Part shown: in pieces, positions 1 through 11,133 of the stretch
How positions within the stretch are numbered: position 1 is the first letter of the stretch
Layout of the letters: each line of letters starts with the position of its first letter
Assembly (NCBI RefSeq): GCF_014698445.1
Contig: NZ_JACJSZ010000003.1
Span: 124,001 to 188,000 of the forward strand
From: Microcystis elabens FACHB-917
Lineage (GTDB): Bacteria; Cyanobacteriota; Cyanobacteriia; PCC-6307; Cyanobiaceae
Direction: 5' to 3'
Length of the DNA: 64,000 nucleotides
Translations under genes and position numbers: made by a program
The notes under the pieces: model-generated
What the model saw: the letters and a program-made list of their open reading frames with translations, nothing else
Databases searched by the model: none
What the model was told of the DNA's origin: nothing

Positions 1-1
1 G

Positions 2-499
2 CTGCGGCGCGGGCTGGAGCTGGATGGCCGCAACGCCGGTGCCTACTTCGACCTGGGCAATGCCCAGATCCTGCTGGGCAACCCCCAGGAGGCCCTGGGG
101 TCGTTCGAGAAGGCCGCGGGGCTGCGCAAGGACTTCTGGGAGGCGATCAACAACCAGGGGCTGGTGCTGTACGAGAGCGGCCGGATCAACGACGCCATCG
201 GTCGCTGGCAGCGGGTGCTGAAGATCAAGCCGGACATCGCCGAGACGTCCCTGGCCCTGGCGGCGGCCCTGTTCGAGCGCGGCCCGGCGGAGCGGGCCCA
301 GGCCCTGAAGCTGGCCGAGACCGCTCTGGCGGAGGAGCCGAACTACGTCAAGGAGAAGTATCAGAAGGAGCAGCTGTGGGGGCCGAAGCTGCGGGCGGTG
401 ACCGCCCAGCTGCTGGCCCTGCCGGAACTGAAGGCGGCGGTGGAGCGGGCCCTGGCCAACGCCACCGACGCTGACGGCGGCAGCGGCGACGACTCCTGA
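2..499 (+). CDS. TPR-repeat protein, C-terminal part
   Basis: The reading frame is open from the left window edge, so the start lies outside. The visible 165 residues contain tetratricopeptide-type helix pairs: AYFDLGNAQILLGNPQEALG followed by a second unit around FWEAINNQGLVLYESGRIND, with the usual small/aromatic spacing of TPRs. The end is an Ala/Glu-rich helix. TPR proteins are scaffolds for protein-protein contacts; the partner cannot be deduced. In picocyanobacteria a TPR gene normally sits next to the GyrA/ParC-type gene, as here (78-nt gap, same strand), so this is probably the conserved core gene. A shorter start at 164 exists but would remove clear upstream repeats in the same frame. 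Confidence 0.85.
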   Translation: MRRGLELDGRNAGAYFDLGNAQILLGNPQEALGSFEKAAGLRKDFWEAINNQGLVLYESGRINDAIGRWQRVLKIKPDIAETSLALAAALFERGPAERAQALKLAETALAEEPNYVKEKYQKEQLWGPKLRAVTAQLLALPELKAAVERALANATDADGGSGDDS

Positions 500-576
500 G
501 ACCGTCTCCTGAGACGGTGTGCCCACGGGCACCATCTGTAGGCTGAGCGCCCTGAGCCGCTGCCCCCCAGGACCGG

Positions 577-3045
<2,469 letters not shown>

Positions 3046-3067
3046 GTGCGCTCTCCCACCAGGTTGT

Positions 3068-3324
3068 TCATGGCTGCAGCCGGGGGAACTGATCCGCCTT
3101 CATAACCATGGCGTCATCCCGACGGATGGCAGCGGCGATGCGGTGGAGCCAGGTGGCGGTGATCGGCTCGCTGTAGCCGTCGGGATCGCCGCAGGCCAGG
3201 TTGCCGGCCTGGATCCGCTCCCGCATCCACTCCAGGGCCCCATCAAGGCCCGGGCGGCGAACGTAGAAGACCCCGACAGCCAGATGGGCGCGTCGTCGTC
3301 GCCGAGGGGCAGCTCCTGCTTCAC
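3068..3324 (-). pseudogene. Small hypothetical gene with a frameshift
   Basis: A GTG start at 3324 gives MKQELPLGDDDAPIWL, but the frame runs into non-coding-like sequence. About 40 nt in, another frame takes over (AHLAVGVFYVRRPGLDGALE) and continues with high GC3 to a stop at 3068, ending QFPRLQP. The full stretch is 85 codons plus 2 nt, so one base has probably been lost, or two gained, near 3280-3292. The GTG overlaps the TGA of the upstream broken gene by spacing typical of an operon. The family is not recognised. It could be intact if there is a sequencing error in the run of gac/gcg triplets. Confidence 0.5.
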
Positions 3325-3327
3325 GCC

Positions 3328-3608
3328 TCAGAGCCCCCGGCAGTCGACACGCAGATAGCGCAGGGCGATGCGGGCCTCATCTCGCAGGCGGGACGCGTCC
3401 GGGAAGCGGATCAGCAGGTCGGTGAAGCGCGGATCGGCCCCCAGCGCCCAGAGGATCCGGGCCGAGAGCGCGTAGCCCAGGCCGCGGTCGCGGCGATCGC
3501 CGGTGGAGCCGTGGCGCCGGAGGGGGAGGGCCGGGCGGCGGCGGCGAGGGAGGCGGGGGTGAGCGGCGGGGCGACCGTCCCGGGCCGATGGCGACGGCGA
3601 TGGGTCAT
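3328..3608 (-). pseudogene. Hypothetical gene, probably frameshifted
   Basis: The C-terminal half is convincing coding sequence with strong GC3: LGYALSARILWALGADPRFT, then LRDEARIALRYLRVDCRGL and a TGA. Its natural N-terminus, beginning MTHRRRHRPGTVAPPLTP at 3608, lies in a different frame, with the switch near 3505-3520. The family is not recognised. It sits head to tail with the small broken gene at 3068-3324 and downstream of a DUF1254 pseudogene on the same strand, so this whole side of the island seems to be decaying. An alternative is a short intact protein starting inside the second frame, but no good start is visible there. Confidence 0.45.
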
Positions 3609-3677
3609 GGGGTGGAACGGTCGAAGCACCAGGCCCCTCGGCAGCGATCTGTCCTGGGGTTCCAGGTCGCCCGGTTG

Positions 3678-5091
3678 TCAGGTCTTGTTGAACCAGGGCT
3701 CCAGCAGCCCATAGAGCCGCAATTTGAGAATGCAGCCCCGGCCCATCATCGTCTGCACCCAGTTGGCGGCGTTGCCCGCCGGGGCCTTGGGCCCGAACCA
3801 GATCGTGGCGCCGCCATCGGCGTTGCGCTGCAGTCCGGTGGCGTTGCTGTCGATCCCGGCCGACTTCTGATCGGTGGGCAGCAGCGAACGGGTCTGGTTG
3901 TCGTAGACGCTGAAGGCCCAGAAATCCTTGGCGGGAATGGGCCCGGGCAGGGTCACCTTGTAGGTGCGCCCGCCATCGAGGAAGGTGCCGCCCCCATCGC
4001 GGAAGGTGAGGCCGTAGGCCGAACCGGTGCCCGGCCTCGCCTCGCTCATCGCCGGCGTGATGCCGGTGGCGAGGTAGAAGAACATCGCCCTGGCATCCAG
4101 TAGCCGCTCCGATCCGGAGAGGAGCTGGTAGCTCCCCCCACCAACGGGGTGAGCCACTGGCAGTCCTTGAAGATCCGGGTGCGGGGATCCCGCGAGGCGA
4201 AGGTATTGGAGCGGGCATAGGCGTTGCCAACCGCGACGGCGTCAGTGAGGGTCTGCCTGAGGCGCGCATCCGGCGCGAACGGCTGGCCCTTGCGGATGCC
4301 GATCGCGGCGTGAAGACCCACCGTGTCGGGGTCCACCCAGTCGGCGGGTTCGTTCTGCACCGCGGCGTTGAGCTCCTCGTGGAAGCTGAAGTCGTTGGTG
4401 CTGATGGTGTTGAACTGCAGGCCGGAGAGATTGACGAACGTCATCGGCGGGGGCACGGTCGCCTCCGACAGCGGGAACACCGCCGCGTTGGAGCGGACAT
4501 TGGCCGTCGCCGCGGCAAGGTCGCCCTTCTCGACGAAGACGCGATAGAAGATCACCACCCGATTGGTGCGCGGCCGGACCACGTGGTAGCCCGCGGCGGG
4601 CAGCACACCCGTGAAGCCCGGGGGCACGAAGAGATAGACACCGCCGGCGCCCGTGGCGGCACCCGCACGACCATCGGCCCGTCCATGAGGTTGAGGCACT
4701 GGAGGACGTAGACGGTGGTGGTGTTGGGCGTCAGGAACAGCGAGTGGGCATCCATCAGCCGCTCGGTGATGCCGATGCCGCTGTTCGCCTTCACACCCGC
4801 CTGCTCTAGGCCGTTGCAGATAGCCAACACCGACGTGGCCGACATGCCCCGCAGGAAGGCCTCGATGCCGCAGCTGAAATCGATCTGGTCATAGGCGAGC
4901 CGCACCGTCTCCGGATCTGCCGCCCCATCCTTGAAGCGCAGGGTGCCGACGCGGGTTCTGACGGTGTTCGGTGTGGTGATCTTCGCCGGAACCTCGGGAG
5001 CGTGTCTGGGGGTCTGCGCGAAACCAGCCCCCGGAGCGAGCGCGAGCGTCGCCGCTACGGCCGCCCCCAGACAGCGGCACTCCCGCAACAT
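3678..5091 (-). pseudogene. DUF1254/DUF1214 exported protein, two frameshifts
   Basis: Three consecutive frames together make one DUF1254 (N-terminal) plus DUF1214 (C-terminal) protein of about 470 residues. Segment one (5091 to about 4640) has a signal peptide (LGAAVAATLALAPGAGFAQ) and TTTVYVLQCLNLMDGPMVV. Segment two (about 4660-4140) continues YLFVPPGFTGVLPAAGYHVV and PADWVDPDTVGLHAAIG. Segment three (about 4150-3678) has RAMFFYLATGITPAMSEARP and the typical DUF1214 ending DFWAFSVYDNQTRSLLPTD. Frame changes near 4640-4660 and 4140-4150 break it. The family is periplasmic and of unknown activity. Two independent lesions argue for a real pseudogene and not for a single sequencing error. Confidence 0.85.
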
Positions 5092-5234
5092 CAGCGGTTT
5101 TTGCAGCTGGCGTTGCGGCTGTTTCAGCCTGGGAGACGACGTTTCAGGCCTTCCCGGTCAGACTGGAAATCACCGCTGAACCGGTCAATGTCCGCTTCCG
5201 GGTCTCAGGATTCTCGGCACACCGTATAGTACTT

Positions 5235-5621
5235 CTAAACGAATCCAAAGGGATACGCTTTCGATGACAACAGACGCAGATCTGTGTCGGCTTGCCCTTC
5301 ATCGAAAAGCCTGAGTCCTGAGCCAGGAAGGATCGGGATAACGGTGATTGTCAGCTCGGTGATCAGTCCGGCCTTCAGGAAGCCCTGGATGGTGCGCCCG
5401 CCGTCGATGCAGGGATGGCGGTAGCCGGCTTCAGCCGTTCGTTCCACCACTTCGTGTGGCGTGGCAGAGATCACCGGGACCGAGTCCGGCACTCCGGCAG
5501 GACGGCCGCCGAGGGTGCTGCTCAGCACATAAACCGGCAGGTTTCCGTAGAGCAATTCGGGAAAGCTGAGTACCGTGTCGAAGGTGGCCCGTCCCATGAC
5601 GATCGCATCGACGGTCATCAC
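5235..5621 (-). pseudogene. RibD/DHFR-like reductase fragment, N-terminus lost
   Basis: The 128 residues match the back three quarters of the small RibD_C/dihydrofolate-reductase-like family (YyaP type): VDAIVMGRATFDTVLSF, then HPCIDGGRTIQGFLKAGLI and ELTITVIPILPGSGLRLFDE. The usual first strand and NADPH-binding start (roughly 40 residues) is absent upstream of 5621; the sequence there is unrelated. The 3' end also looks damaged: a TAG at 5235-5237 interrupts GFV-(stop)-KYYTV where family members normally read through a VQxKY-like last strand. The gene ends next to attC 5744-5799, so loss of its 5' end may be a consequence of integron insertion. Confidence 0.7.
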
Positions 5622-5743
5622 AATGAGAAACGGCGGTGATCATCCCAGGCAGCAAGTCTGATCCAGGCAGAATCCTGAACAAAAGCTGTAGTCCGGAGTG
5701 ACCTATCTACCGTAAGCCGCTGGCCAATCGCGACAAAGGGCTA

Positions 5744-5799
5744 GTCCAACAACTGGATAAGATCGCGGCTTACGCGCGATCTATCCTTGTTCGTTAGAC
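5744..5799 (-). repeat. attC-like integron recombination site 5
   Basis: A compact 56-bp site. In the minus direction it reads R'' GTCTAAC, an arm GGATAGATCGCG, a 7-nt loop, the second arm CGCGATCTTATCC and R' GTTGGAC. Both R boxes fit the consensus RYYYAAC / GTTRRRY. One arm has a single unpaired A, as expected for an extrahelical base. The stop codon (TAA) of the HEPN gene lies inside R'', a classic cassette feature. By the position of the unpaired base this site could also be read in plus orientation (R' GTTAGAC at 5793-5799), so its orientation is unresolved. Confidence 0.75.
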
Positions 5800-6780
5800 G
5801 GTAGGGCCAGGGCAAGACAAGGCTGCTCTTGCTCGAAGCACATCAACAAGTGTGCGCTTAGCCAGCTCATATGCTTTGGCCAGCGTCTCATCTGGAAGAC
5901 TTCCATCGTGAACTAAAGCGCTTCTCTGGTCATACGCCCATACAGCCTCTTTGGCTTTCTGACTGAGTTCTTCAGGTGGCAAGTACGAAAGTGAGCTAAC
6001 CACCAAGTTTCGTATTCTTGATCGCAACGAACTTTCCCGACGGAAGGCGATCTCGCGCTTAAGCGACTCTAGTGATTCCCATTCGTCTGAATCATCGTCA
6101 TATCTTGCGATCTCACTGTTGACTTCGGCCTCAAACTTATCTAGCAACCCCTGGGCAATGGCGTGCTTTGGACTTGGCTGAGTAAGCACTTCGAGAGACA
6201 TTACTACTGTTAGAAACTTGGCACGTAGCGAAGGCTCTCTATGGGAATCAGAGTAGAGTTGCAATGAAGTGCGAAAGCGTTCGTTGACATACAGAGTCTC
6301 GATTGCCTTGGACTTCATGCCTTCAACCAGGACGTTTGCAATCGACTCGGCATTTTCAATGATCTTAGCTTTAGCATCACCGCCACCTATGAATCCGTAG
6401 TTCTTTCCAATCTGAACTACACATGGGTAGCCATCTATCCCCATGGCATGCAAGGGCGTTCCGGGATCCGGCATTCCAAATGAACTTGCTACATTCTTTG
6501 CGGCTATCAATGGGTCCTCTGGATAGTGCACATGGCTCCAGGACATGTTGGCGCTGAAACCAGAACCCCTGATAATAGTTACCCAAGCCAAGGCTCCCCA
6601 CACCCGTGGAAGATACTCTTCGGCTTTTATTCTGGAGTCAGAAGGGCCTATCACTAAGATAACGTAAGGAGGACGCCACTTGAGTGAGAGGGTGAGATTG
6701 TCTACGCTGAGAGCCAGATCATTGGTCGTCTCCTGAAGAGGATTGTTTGGTCTATATGGGAACCTAAGCTCAAAAGCCAT
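5794..6780 (-). CDS. Apea-like HEPN-domain protein (integron cassette)
   Basis: 328 residues. The C-terminal helical part carries the HEPN signature R286-x4-H291 in AYDQRSALVHDG, close to the Apea-like HEPN group found in stand-alone defence or toxin proteins, which often act as RNases. The N-terminal 190 residues are mixed alpha/beta and not recognised. GC content is well below that of the core genes. The start follows attC 6814-6904 by 33 nt and its stop lies inside attC 5744-5799, so the gene is exactly one integron cassette with no partner gene. No antitoxin or nucleotidyltransferase is next to it. RNase activity is inferred from the motif only. Confidence 0.75.
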   Translation of the reverse strand: MAFELRFPYRPNNPLQETTNDLALSVDNLTLSLKWRPPYVILVIGPSDSRIKAEEYLPRVWGALAWVTIIRGSGFSANMSWSHVHYPEDPLIAAKNVASSFGMPDPGTPLHAMGIDGYPCVVQIGKNYGFIGGGDAKAKIIENAESIANVLVEGMKSKAIETLYVNERFRTSLQLYSDSHREPSLRAKFLTVVMSLEVLTQPSPKHAIAQGLLDKFEAEVNSEIARYDDDSDEWESLESLKREIAFRRESSLRSRIRNLVVSSLSYLPPEELSQKAKEAVWAYDQRSALVHDGSLPDETLAKAYELAKRTLVDVLRARAALSCPGPTV

Positions 6781-6813
6781 GTCTGTCTGCGAAAAGCACT
6801 TTCAGTGTCGGAC

Positions 6814-6904
6814 GTCTAACACTGCCCTTGAGTGGTAGAACGCGATCTAATGTCGCCAGAAATAATCTTATGCTGGCCTATCCACTCCAAGGGCTTGTTC
6901 GAAG
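6814..6904 (-). repeat. attC-like integron recombination site 3
   Basis: A 91-bp imperfect inverted repeat. Minus direction: R'' CTTCGAAC, arm GCCCTTGGAGTGG (6894-6882), a loop of about 46 nt, arm CCACTCAAGGGC (6835-6824), R' GTTAGAC (6820-6814). R' is a perfect GTTRRRY core. The first arm has one extra base relative to the second, as in known attC sites when read in the cassette direction. The next cassette gene (HEPN) starts 33 nt after R'. Arms are shared with sites at 8906 and 10691. Confidence 0.8.
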
Positions 6905-6934
6905 CGCCCCGCGCAACTAACATCATCTGTCTGC

Positions 6935-8134
6935 CTAAGGTTTACTTTTGGGGTAGCAATTATGTAAATATTCCGTATCAAGTGCTGGTAGATCGTATTT
7001 TATAAACCTTTCTATTGGCCCGATTGATGAGCCTCTGCGGAAACTAGCACATGCTTCCTCCCTTCGCCCTTGAAGGAACAGAATTTCCCCGTACTCAACG
7101 TGTAGACTAGCTTGTATTGGATCGTGCTCGATTGCTAGCTGAGCATCGAGCAGAGCTCCTGGAGAATCACCACTCCACTGTTTGGCTCGTGCACGATTAC
7201 TTAATGGAATGCCGACCTCTTTATACTCGCTTAGTGCTATAGCCTGGTCGTAGTCGGCAATTGCACTGCGGTAGTCTTTTAAAACCGCCTTTACGTAACC
7301 TCGTTCATTATAGGGAGCATACCACTGAGGACTGCCTGCAATTACGTGATCCAAGTCTGCAAGTGCTGCACTATAGTCCTTCAGGAGTATATACATTAAG
7401 GCTCTATTGTAGCGGTGGGTTACTTTTTTCGGATCTAGGGTAATTGCCACGGTATAATCCGCAAGGGCCCCAGAAAAATTATCTAGTTGTTCATTGGCGT
7501 AGGCACGACTAACATATGCATTCAAGTCATTTGGATCAAGCTGTATTACTTTATTGAAATCAGCTATCGCGCCTCGGTAGTCTTTAGTTGCCAGTCTAAG
7601 GAGGCCTCGATTACCGAAGGCTGGAACACTGCTGGGGTCGAGTCTAATGGCTTTATTATAATCTGAGAGTGCAGCATCGTAATACCTAAGCCTTTGCTGT
7701 ATATTACCGCTACGAACAAGGCCTAATGCGTTGAATGGGTCTAGCCGAAGTGCTTCCTGACAATCAGTTTTTGCATCTACTAGCCTTCCAAGACTCAACT
7801 GTGCATGGCATCGATGTACCCAGAGCTGTGCAAGCTTAGGATTCCTTTGAATTGCTTTGTCACAAGCCGTAATGACTTCAGCCCAGCTATCTTCACTTTT
7901 TTTCCTGGAACATAGTTCTGCTTCCGTTAATGCACTGAGGGGTTGTCCCTCGCCCTGCGATAGTATTGGTTTGCTCACAGCCGGGGCTGAACATTGAAAA
8001 AATAACAGTATTATATAGAGTATAAGTGATGACTTGCCGGCAGGGATCCACGGAGGAGGGGGAAGATGCCTCATCGCCAATATTTGAGTCGTTGATTTGT
8101 TAATATAAATGAGTTTTTTGAAAAGTCTGATCAC
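6935..8134 (-). CDS. Exported TPR protein (cassette)
   Basis: 399 residues with an N-terminal hydrophobic segment (SSLILYIILLFFQCSAPAVS, about residues 35-54) that looks like a signal peptide, then about eight TPR units from residue 80 to 370, for example YYDAALSDYNKAIRLDPSS and DYRGAIADFNKVIQLDPND, each with the terminal LDP turn common in cyanobacterial TPRs. The role is probably scaffolding outside the cytoplasmic membrane. Codon use is AT-richer than in core genes. An ATG at 8074 (MRHLPPPPW) would give a more usual signal peptide and may be the true start. It shares a cassette with the secreted protein at 8204-8701, and attC 6814-6904 lies 30 nt beyond its stop. Confidence 0.75.
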   Translation of the reverse strand: MIRLFKKLIYINKSTTQILAMRHLPPPPWIPAGKSSLILYIILLFFQCSAPAVSKPILSQGEGQPLSALTEAELCSRKKSEDSWAEVITACDKAIQRNPKLAQLWVHRCHAQLSLGRLVDAKTDCQEALRLDPFNALGLVRSGNIQQRLRYYDAALSDYNKAIRLDPSSVPAFGNRGLLRLATKDYRGAIADFNKVIQLDPNDLNAYVSRAYANEQLDNFSGALADYTVAITLDPKKVTHRYNRALMYILLKDYSAALADLDHVIAGSPQWYAPYNERGYVKAVLKDYRSAIADYDQAIALSEYKEVGIPLSNRARAKQWSGDSPGALLDAQLAIEHDPIQASLHVEYGEILFLQGRREEACASFRRGSSIGPIERFIKYDLPALDTEYLHNCYPKSKP

Positions 8135-8203
8135 GATTAAGAAAAGTTGCTTTTGAGTTTTTCTGAATGCTTGCAGTGAATAGCTAAATGAATCTTCGTG
8201 CTT

Positions 8204-8701
8204 TCATTTAATTATCATCCTCAGCAAGTTGTCAATAGTTAGTGGAGGCTGAGTCGGCGGGACACCCATTCCACCGCTAGGAAACATTGGCGGTTGTTGA
8301 GGCCATGGCTGTGGGCTGGTTTGCTGGGGAAAACTAATTTGCTGATTTTGCTGTAAGCATATAGACTGATACATCTCGTCGGCGAGAGTGTTATAAGGAA
8401 TCGGCGAAAAAATACCGCCATCTCGAGACGAAGTAATTAGTCGGCTCCCGCAGTCAAGAGTGACTGTATCGTTGAAGTCACCGGCTTGTACCCAAAATCT
8501 CCTGAACTGAGCATAGTGGTCAAAGGGCTTAATAAATACAGTGTACCCTGGTCGGCCAGCAAACTGATAGTGAAGTCTGCACCACCCACTTTGATCACAT
8601 ATTCCGTCAGCTCTCAACAGGCTCGGTTGTAAACATAGAACTAATCCACCGCTAATCCTAATCAGAAGTTTCCTTAGGTTAATTTGCATTTGGTGGCGCA
8701 C
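8204..8701 (-). CDS. Secreted hypothetical protein (cassette)
   Basis: 165 residues with a signal peptide (LLIRISGGLVLCLQPSLLRA, cleavage near residue 31). The mature part has two cysteine-containing stretches (GICDQSGWCRLHY and LDCGSRLITSS, then SICLQQN) that could form disulfides, and a Gln/Pro-rich linker (QQTSPQPWPQQPPMFPSG) before a short helix. No family recognised. Similar small secreted proteins with an internal proline-rich linker occur in picocyanobacteria. It precedes the TPR gene on the same strand with a 69-nt gap, so the two may be one cassette transcript. Lower GC than the core. Confidence 0.6.
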   Translation of the reverse strand: MRHQMQINLRKLLIRISGGLVLCLQPSLLRADGICDQSGWCRLHYQFAGRPGYTVFIKPFDHYAQFRRFWVQAGDFNDTVTLDCGSRLITSSRDGGIFSPIPYNTLADEMYQSICLQQNQQISFPQQTSPQPWPQQPPMFPSGGMGVPPTQPPLTIDNLLRMIIK

Positions 8702-8905
8702 TTGTATCTAATCGGACTCTATTCAAAAAAATTCTGTGCGCAAGCGACTGATACATTATGTTGCATATTGTGTTTCGAGGTGGTGGCGGGATAGTTCTGC
8801 GCAAAATATTATGCTTCTGAATATCTCGCCATGGCGTATATATATGATGCATAGCCTATGCGTAATATGCTCCTGATCCAGGCAGCTTCTGCAAAGACGC
8901 AATGC

Positions 8906-8998
8906 CTCGAACGCTGCCCTTGAGTGGCAGGCGAAAAGCTTGGGGTGTCGAAGCCTAGAGCTTATGGCGGCCTGTCCACTCGAAGGGCTTGTTCGAAG
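8906..8998 (-). repeat. attC-like integron recombination site 1
   Basis: A 93-bp imperfect inverted repeat. Minus direction: R'' CTTCGAAC (8998-8991), arm GCCCTTCGAGTGG (8988-8976), arm CCACTCAAGGGC (8927-8916), R' GTTCGAG (8912-8906). The extra C in the first arm is in the same place as the extra base in sites 2 and 3. R' deviates from GTTRRRY (GTTCGAG) but keeps the GTT core. It separates the PEP-CTERM-like gene at 9614-10525 from the gene starting at 8701. Confidence 0.72.
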
Positions 8999-9318
8999 TG
9001 TGGTGCTTCTGGAGACAATTAACGCGGTCATTTGCCAAATAAAGAATCTACTATGTAAATCAGTGCGGAGGCATGGTTGCCTTGTGCGACAGTGAGGTGG
9101 GTGCGCCACCTATGCCACTGTTGAGCAGTGCCGCCGTTCAAATGCCTGGCAAATCCCCTGCTTGAAGAAAGGGCGGTAGGCGGCTGCGCAGCATGAGCGC
9201 GAGCGGCGCTCCTTTTATGGTGCTCAGTAACATCCAAGCTCAGGGACCAGGGCTTCCGGAACTGGCAGTTCAGGCAGGTGGGGCAGAACTTACGAGACTT
9301 CCACGGCGCCACCCTTGA
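8906..9318 (-). repeat. Conserved cassette 3' region, copy 1
   Basis: About 410 bp containing attC site 1 and the stretch between it and the upstream cassette gene. It aligns over its whole length with 10691-11102, for example the shared blocks AATTAACGCGGTCATTTGCC versus AATTAACGCGATCATTTGCC and CATCCAAGCTCAGGGACC in both. Both copies lie downstream of a PEP-CTERM-like gene on the minus strand. Reading frames here (such as the one ending ALIYIVDSLFGK) are also shared between the copies but carry no recognisable domain and look non-coding. Confidence 0.75.
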
Positions 9319-9580
9319 AGTTGCACCTGACCCGATCGACGACTGAGCATAATCCGCCACGCCATGCCCATGATGGTGATCCCGCAGGCCGACTGTTTGT
9401 CCCGACATCCACCGATGCATAAAGAAGACCCGAAAGCTGCTCGCCTGGCTGAGCTTCGAGTGCAACCGAACAAAGGTTGCAGCGAGCTTCGAGGGCTGAA
9501 GCATGGCATCCCGGAGCAACTGGTGGTGTCATGCACTTGAAGCCGTTACCGGGCGCAGTGATTGCCCAAGAGGAAAAACT
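9319..9580. other. 262-bp segment present only in copy 1
   Basis: The two PEP-CTERM cassette tails align up to about 9318 and resume at about 9581 (11102/11101 in the other copy). The 262 bp between has no counterpart in copy 2, so it is an insertion here or a deletion there. Open minus-strand frames cross it, but none matches a transposase that I can recognise and I see no clear terminal inverted repeats. Confidence 0.5.
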
Positions 9581-9613
9581 GAGTGAAGGCTGAGAGCTGC
9601 CCAGCAGGGCGGA

Positions 9614-10525
9614 TTAGACAGCTGTGGTGCGGATCAGCTCAGGCTTTGAGGACTTGATGATCTTCCGGAGCTTGCGGCTGTAGCAGAAAACTGCTCCGAG
9701 GCCGAGGATGGGAAGGGGGCCGGGGGCCGCCGTTGTTGTATAGGTAAGTCTTGTTGGACAAGGACTGTTACATGGCCCCACAGAACCTTTATTTGATGCA
9801 GCTTCGGCCCCAAATCTTGTAACTGATGAGGTAAGGTTTCCTTCTTTATCAACACTAGCCGTTAATTTTACACTCTTTTTGCTTCCATCAGGTAACGTGA
9901 CTTCGATGTCATCAGCGGTATAGGTTACTTTCCCATCTTTGTCCTTCTTTGCAGCAATGTCGCCTTTTACATTTTGTGGCGACGTTTGGCCGTCAGTTGA
10001 TATTGAAATATCAATTTTTCCTTTACCCGTTATATCATCAATCGTAAGTTTTCCTGGTATTACTTTTCCGTCATTGTCTTTAGGAAGACCGAAGCCTTTG
10101 CCCTTATATTCGTCCGGAACGCCCCATCTATCAGCCCATTTGCCAGTTAGCTCGGTAATCGTTACATCTGGATCTAAGATAGCATCAAAAGGGAACAAGG
10201 CATTGCCTGAGTAATTAATGGTAGATAGTTCCCCGCGGTAAGAACCTTGTAACACGCCAGAAAAGTTTCCAGAGAAATCGCCAGAATTTTCTTGTGTTAA
10301 ACTATGAAGTCCACTATAGTCTTGAGACGAATTGGGCTCAAAAGGCCCTCCATTTTCTATAGTTAACAGAATCGCAGTCCAAGTCGTATCTACGATGAAG
10401 CTTTGTAAATTGCCATATGTTAGGTTGGCTTCAGTAAGCGTTAATGCCGAGGCTGGAGTAACAGGCACTAAAGCGGTGGTAGCAACCAATAGAGACGTGC
10501 AAAGCGATCTTGATGTAAACATCAT
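9614..10525 (-). CDS. PEP-CTERM-like exported protein (cassette)
   Basis: 303 residues from the ATG at 10525, chosen because it gives a proper signal peptide (SLCTSLLVATTALVPVTPAS, ending ASA). The body is Gly/Ser/Asp-rich and beta-strand-like. The C-terminus is a cyanobacterial variant of the PEP-CTERM sorting signal: a proline-rich motif (PGPLPILGLGAVF) leading into a short transmembrane stretch and a basic cluster (SRKLRKIIK). Such signals are normally processed by an exosortase. It also has an unusual extra tail (SSKPELIRTTAV) shared with the protein at 11134-11913. The body shows no similarity to that protein, so only the sorting module and downstream DNA are shared. Confidence 0.75.
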   Translation of the reverse strand: MMFTSRSLCTSLLVATTALVPVTPASALTLTEANLTYGNLQSFIVDTTWTAILLTIENGGPFEPNSSQDYSGLHSLTQENSGDFSGNFSGVLQGSYRGELSTINYSGNALFPFDAILDPDVTITELTGKWADRWGVPDEYKGKGFGLPKDNDGKVIPGKLTIDDITGKGKIDISISTDGQTSPQNVKGDIAAKKDKDGKVTYTADDIEVTLPDGSKKSVKLTASVDKEGNLTSSVTRFGAEAASNKGSVGPCNSPCPTRLTYTTTAAPGPLPILGLGAVFCYSRKLRKIIKSSKPELIRTTAV

Positions 10526-10690
10526 GGATGTTATCAAAAATCTCCATAACAGTAACTGATTCAGGGGCCGCCTTCGGTAACCGCGGATACCTCGCAACAC
10601 TTTGATAGTATTATTCAGTGGATCACATGGGAACAGTCCGTCAGCACGATGGGGGTCCAAGCCACGCAGACTGCCTCATTGCTCCGATCC

Positions 10691-10783
10691 CTCGAACGCT
10701 GCCCTTGAGTGGCAGGCAGGGAGCCGCTGGTGGCGAAGCTTTGAGCTGATGGTGGCCTGCCCACTCGAAGGGCCTGTTCGAAG
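10691..10783 (-). repeat. attC-like integron recombination site 2
   Basis: A 93-bp imperfect inverted repeat almost identical in its arms to site 1. Minus direction: R'' CTTCGAAC (10783-10776), arm GCCCTTCGAGTGG (10773-10761), arm CCACTCAAGGGC (10712-10701), R' GTTCGAG (10697-10691). The extra base is again in the first arm. The central variable part differs from site 1, as expected for attC sites where stems are kept and loops drift. Confidence 0.72.
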
Positions 10784-11102
10784 TGTTGTGCTTTTAGATA
10801 CAATTAACGCGATCATTTGCCATATGAGGAATCTACTATATAAATCAGTGCAAAGGCATATCTGCCTTGTGTCAAAGTGAGGTAGTTATGCCACCAATGC
10901 CAATGTTGAGCAGTTCCTCTGTTCAAATGACTGGCAAATCTCCTTCTTGAAAACAGGCCGTTAGACGGCTGCGCAGCATGAGCGCGAGCGTGGTTCTTTT
11001 TGGTGTTCAGTACCATCCAAGCTCAGGGACCAGGGCTTCCGAAACTAGCAGTTCAGGCAGGTGGGGCAGAACTTGCGAGACTTTCACAGCGCTACCCCTT
11101 GA
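10691..11102 (-). repeat. Conserved cassette 3' region, copy 2
   Basis: Partner of 8906-9318. It lies between the PEP-CTERM-like gene at 11134-11913 and attC site 2. Similarity continues after the copy-1 insertion into the last codons of both genes (GTGGTGCGGAT at 9626 and 11144). The shared tail and sorting module suggest that the two cassettes arose from a common cassette whose gene body was replaced or diverged beyond recognition. Confidence 0.7.
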
Positions 11103-11133
11103 GTGAGGGCTGAGATCTGTCCAGCAGGGCGGA

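Noticed and set aside
5744-5799. attC site 5 used as proof that all sites share one orientation
   Set aside because: Its unpaired base lies on the arm expected for plus orientation, opposite to sites 1-4, so it was reported with unresolved orientation.
9028-9519. Minus-strand frame crossing the cassette tail as a transposase gene
   Set aside because: No transposase motif or DDE residues recognised, and similarity with the other tail fits DNA-level repeat better than protein.
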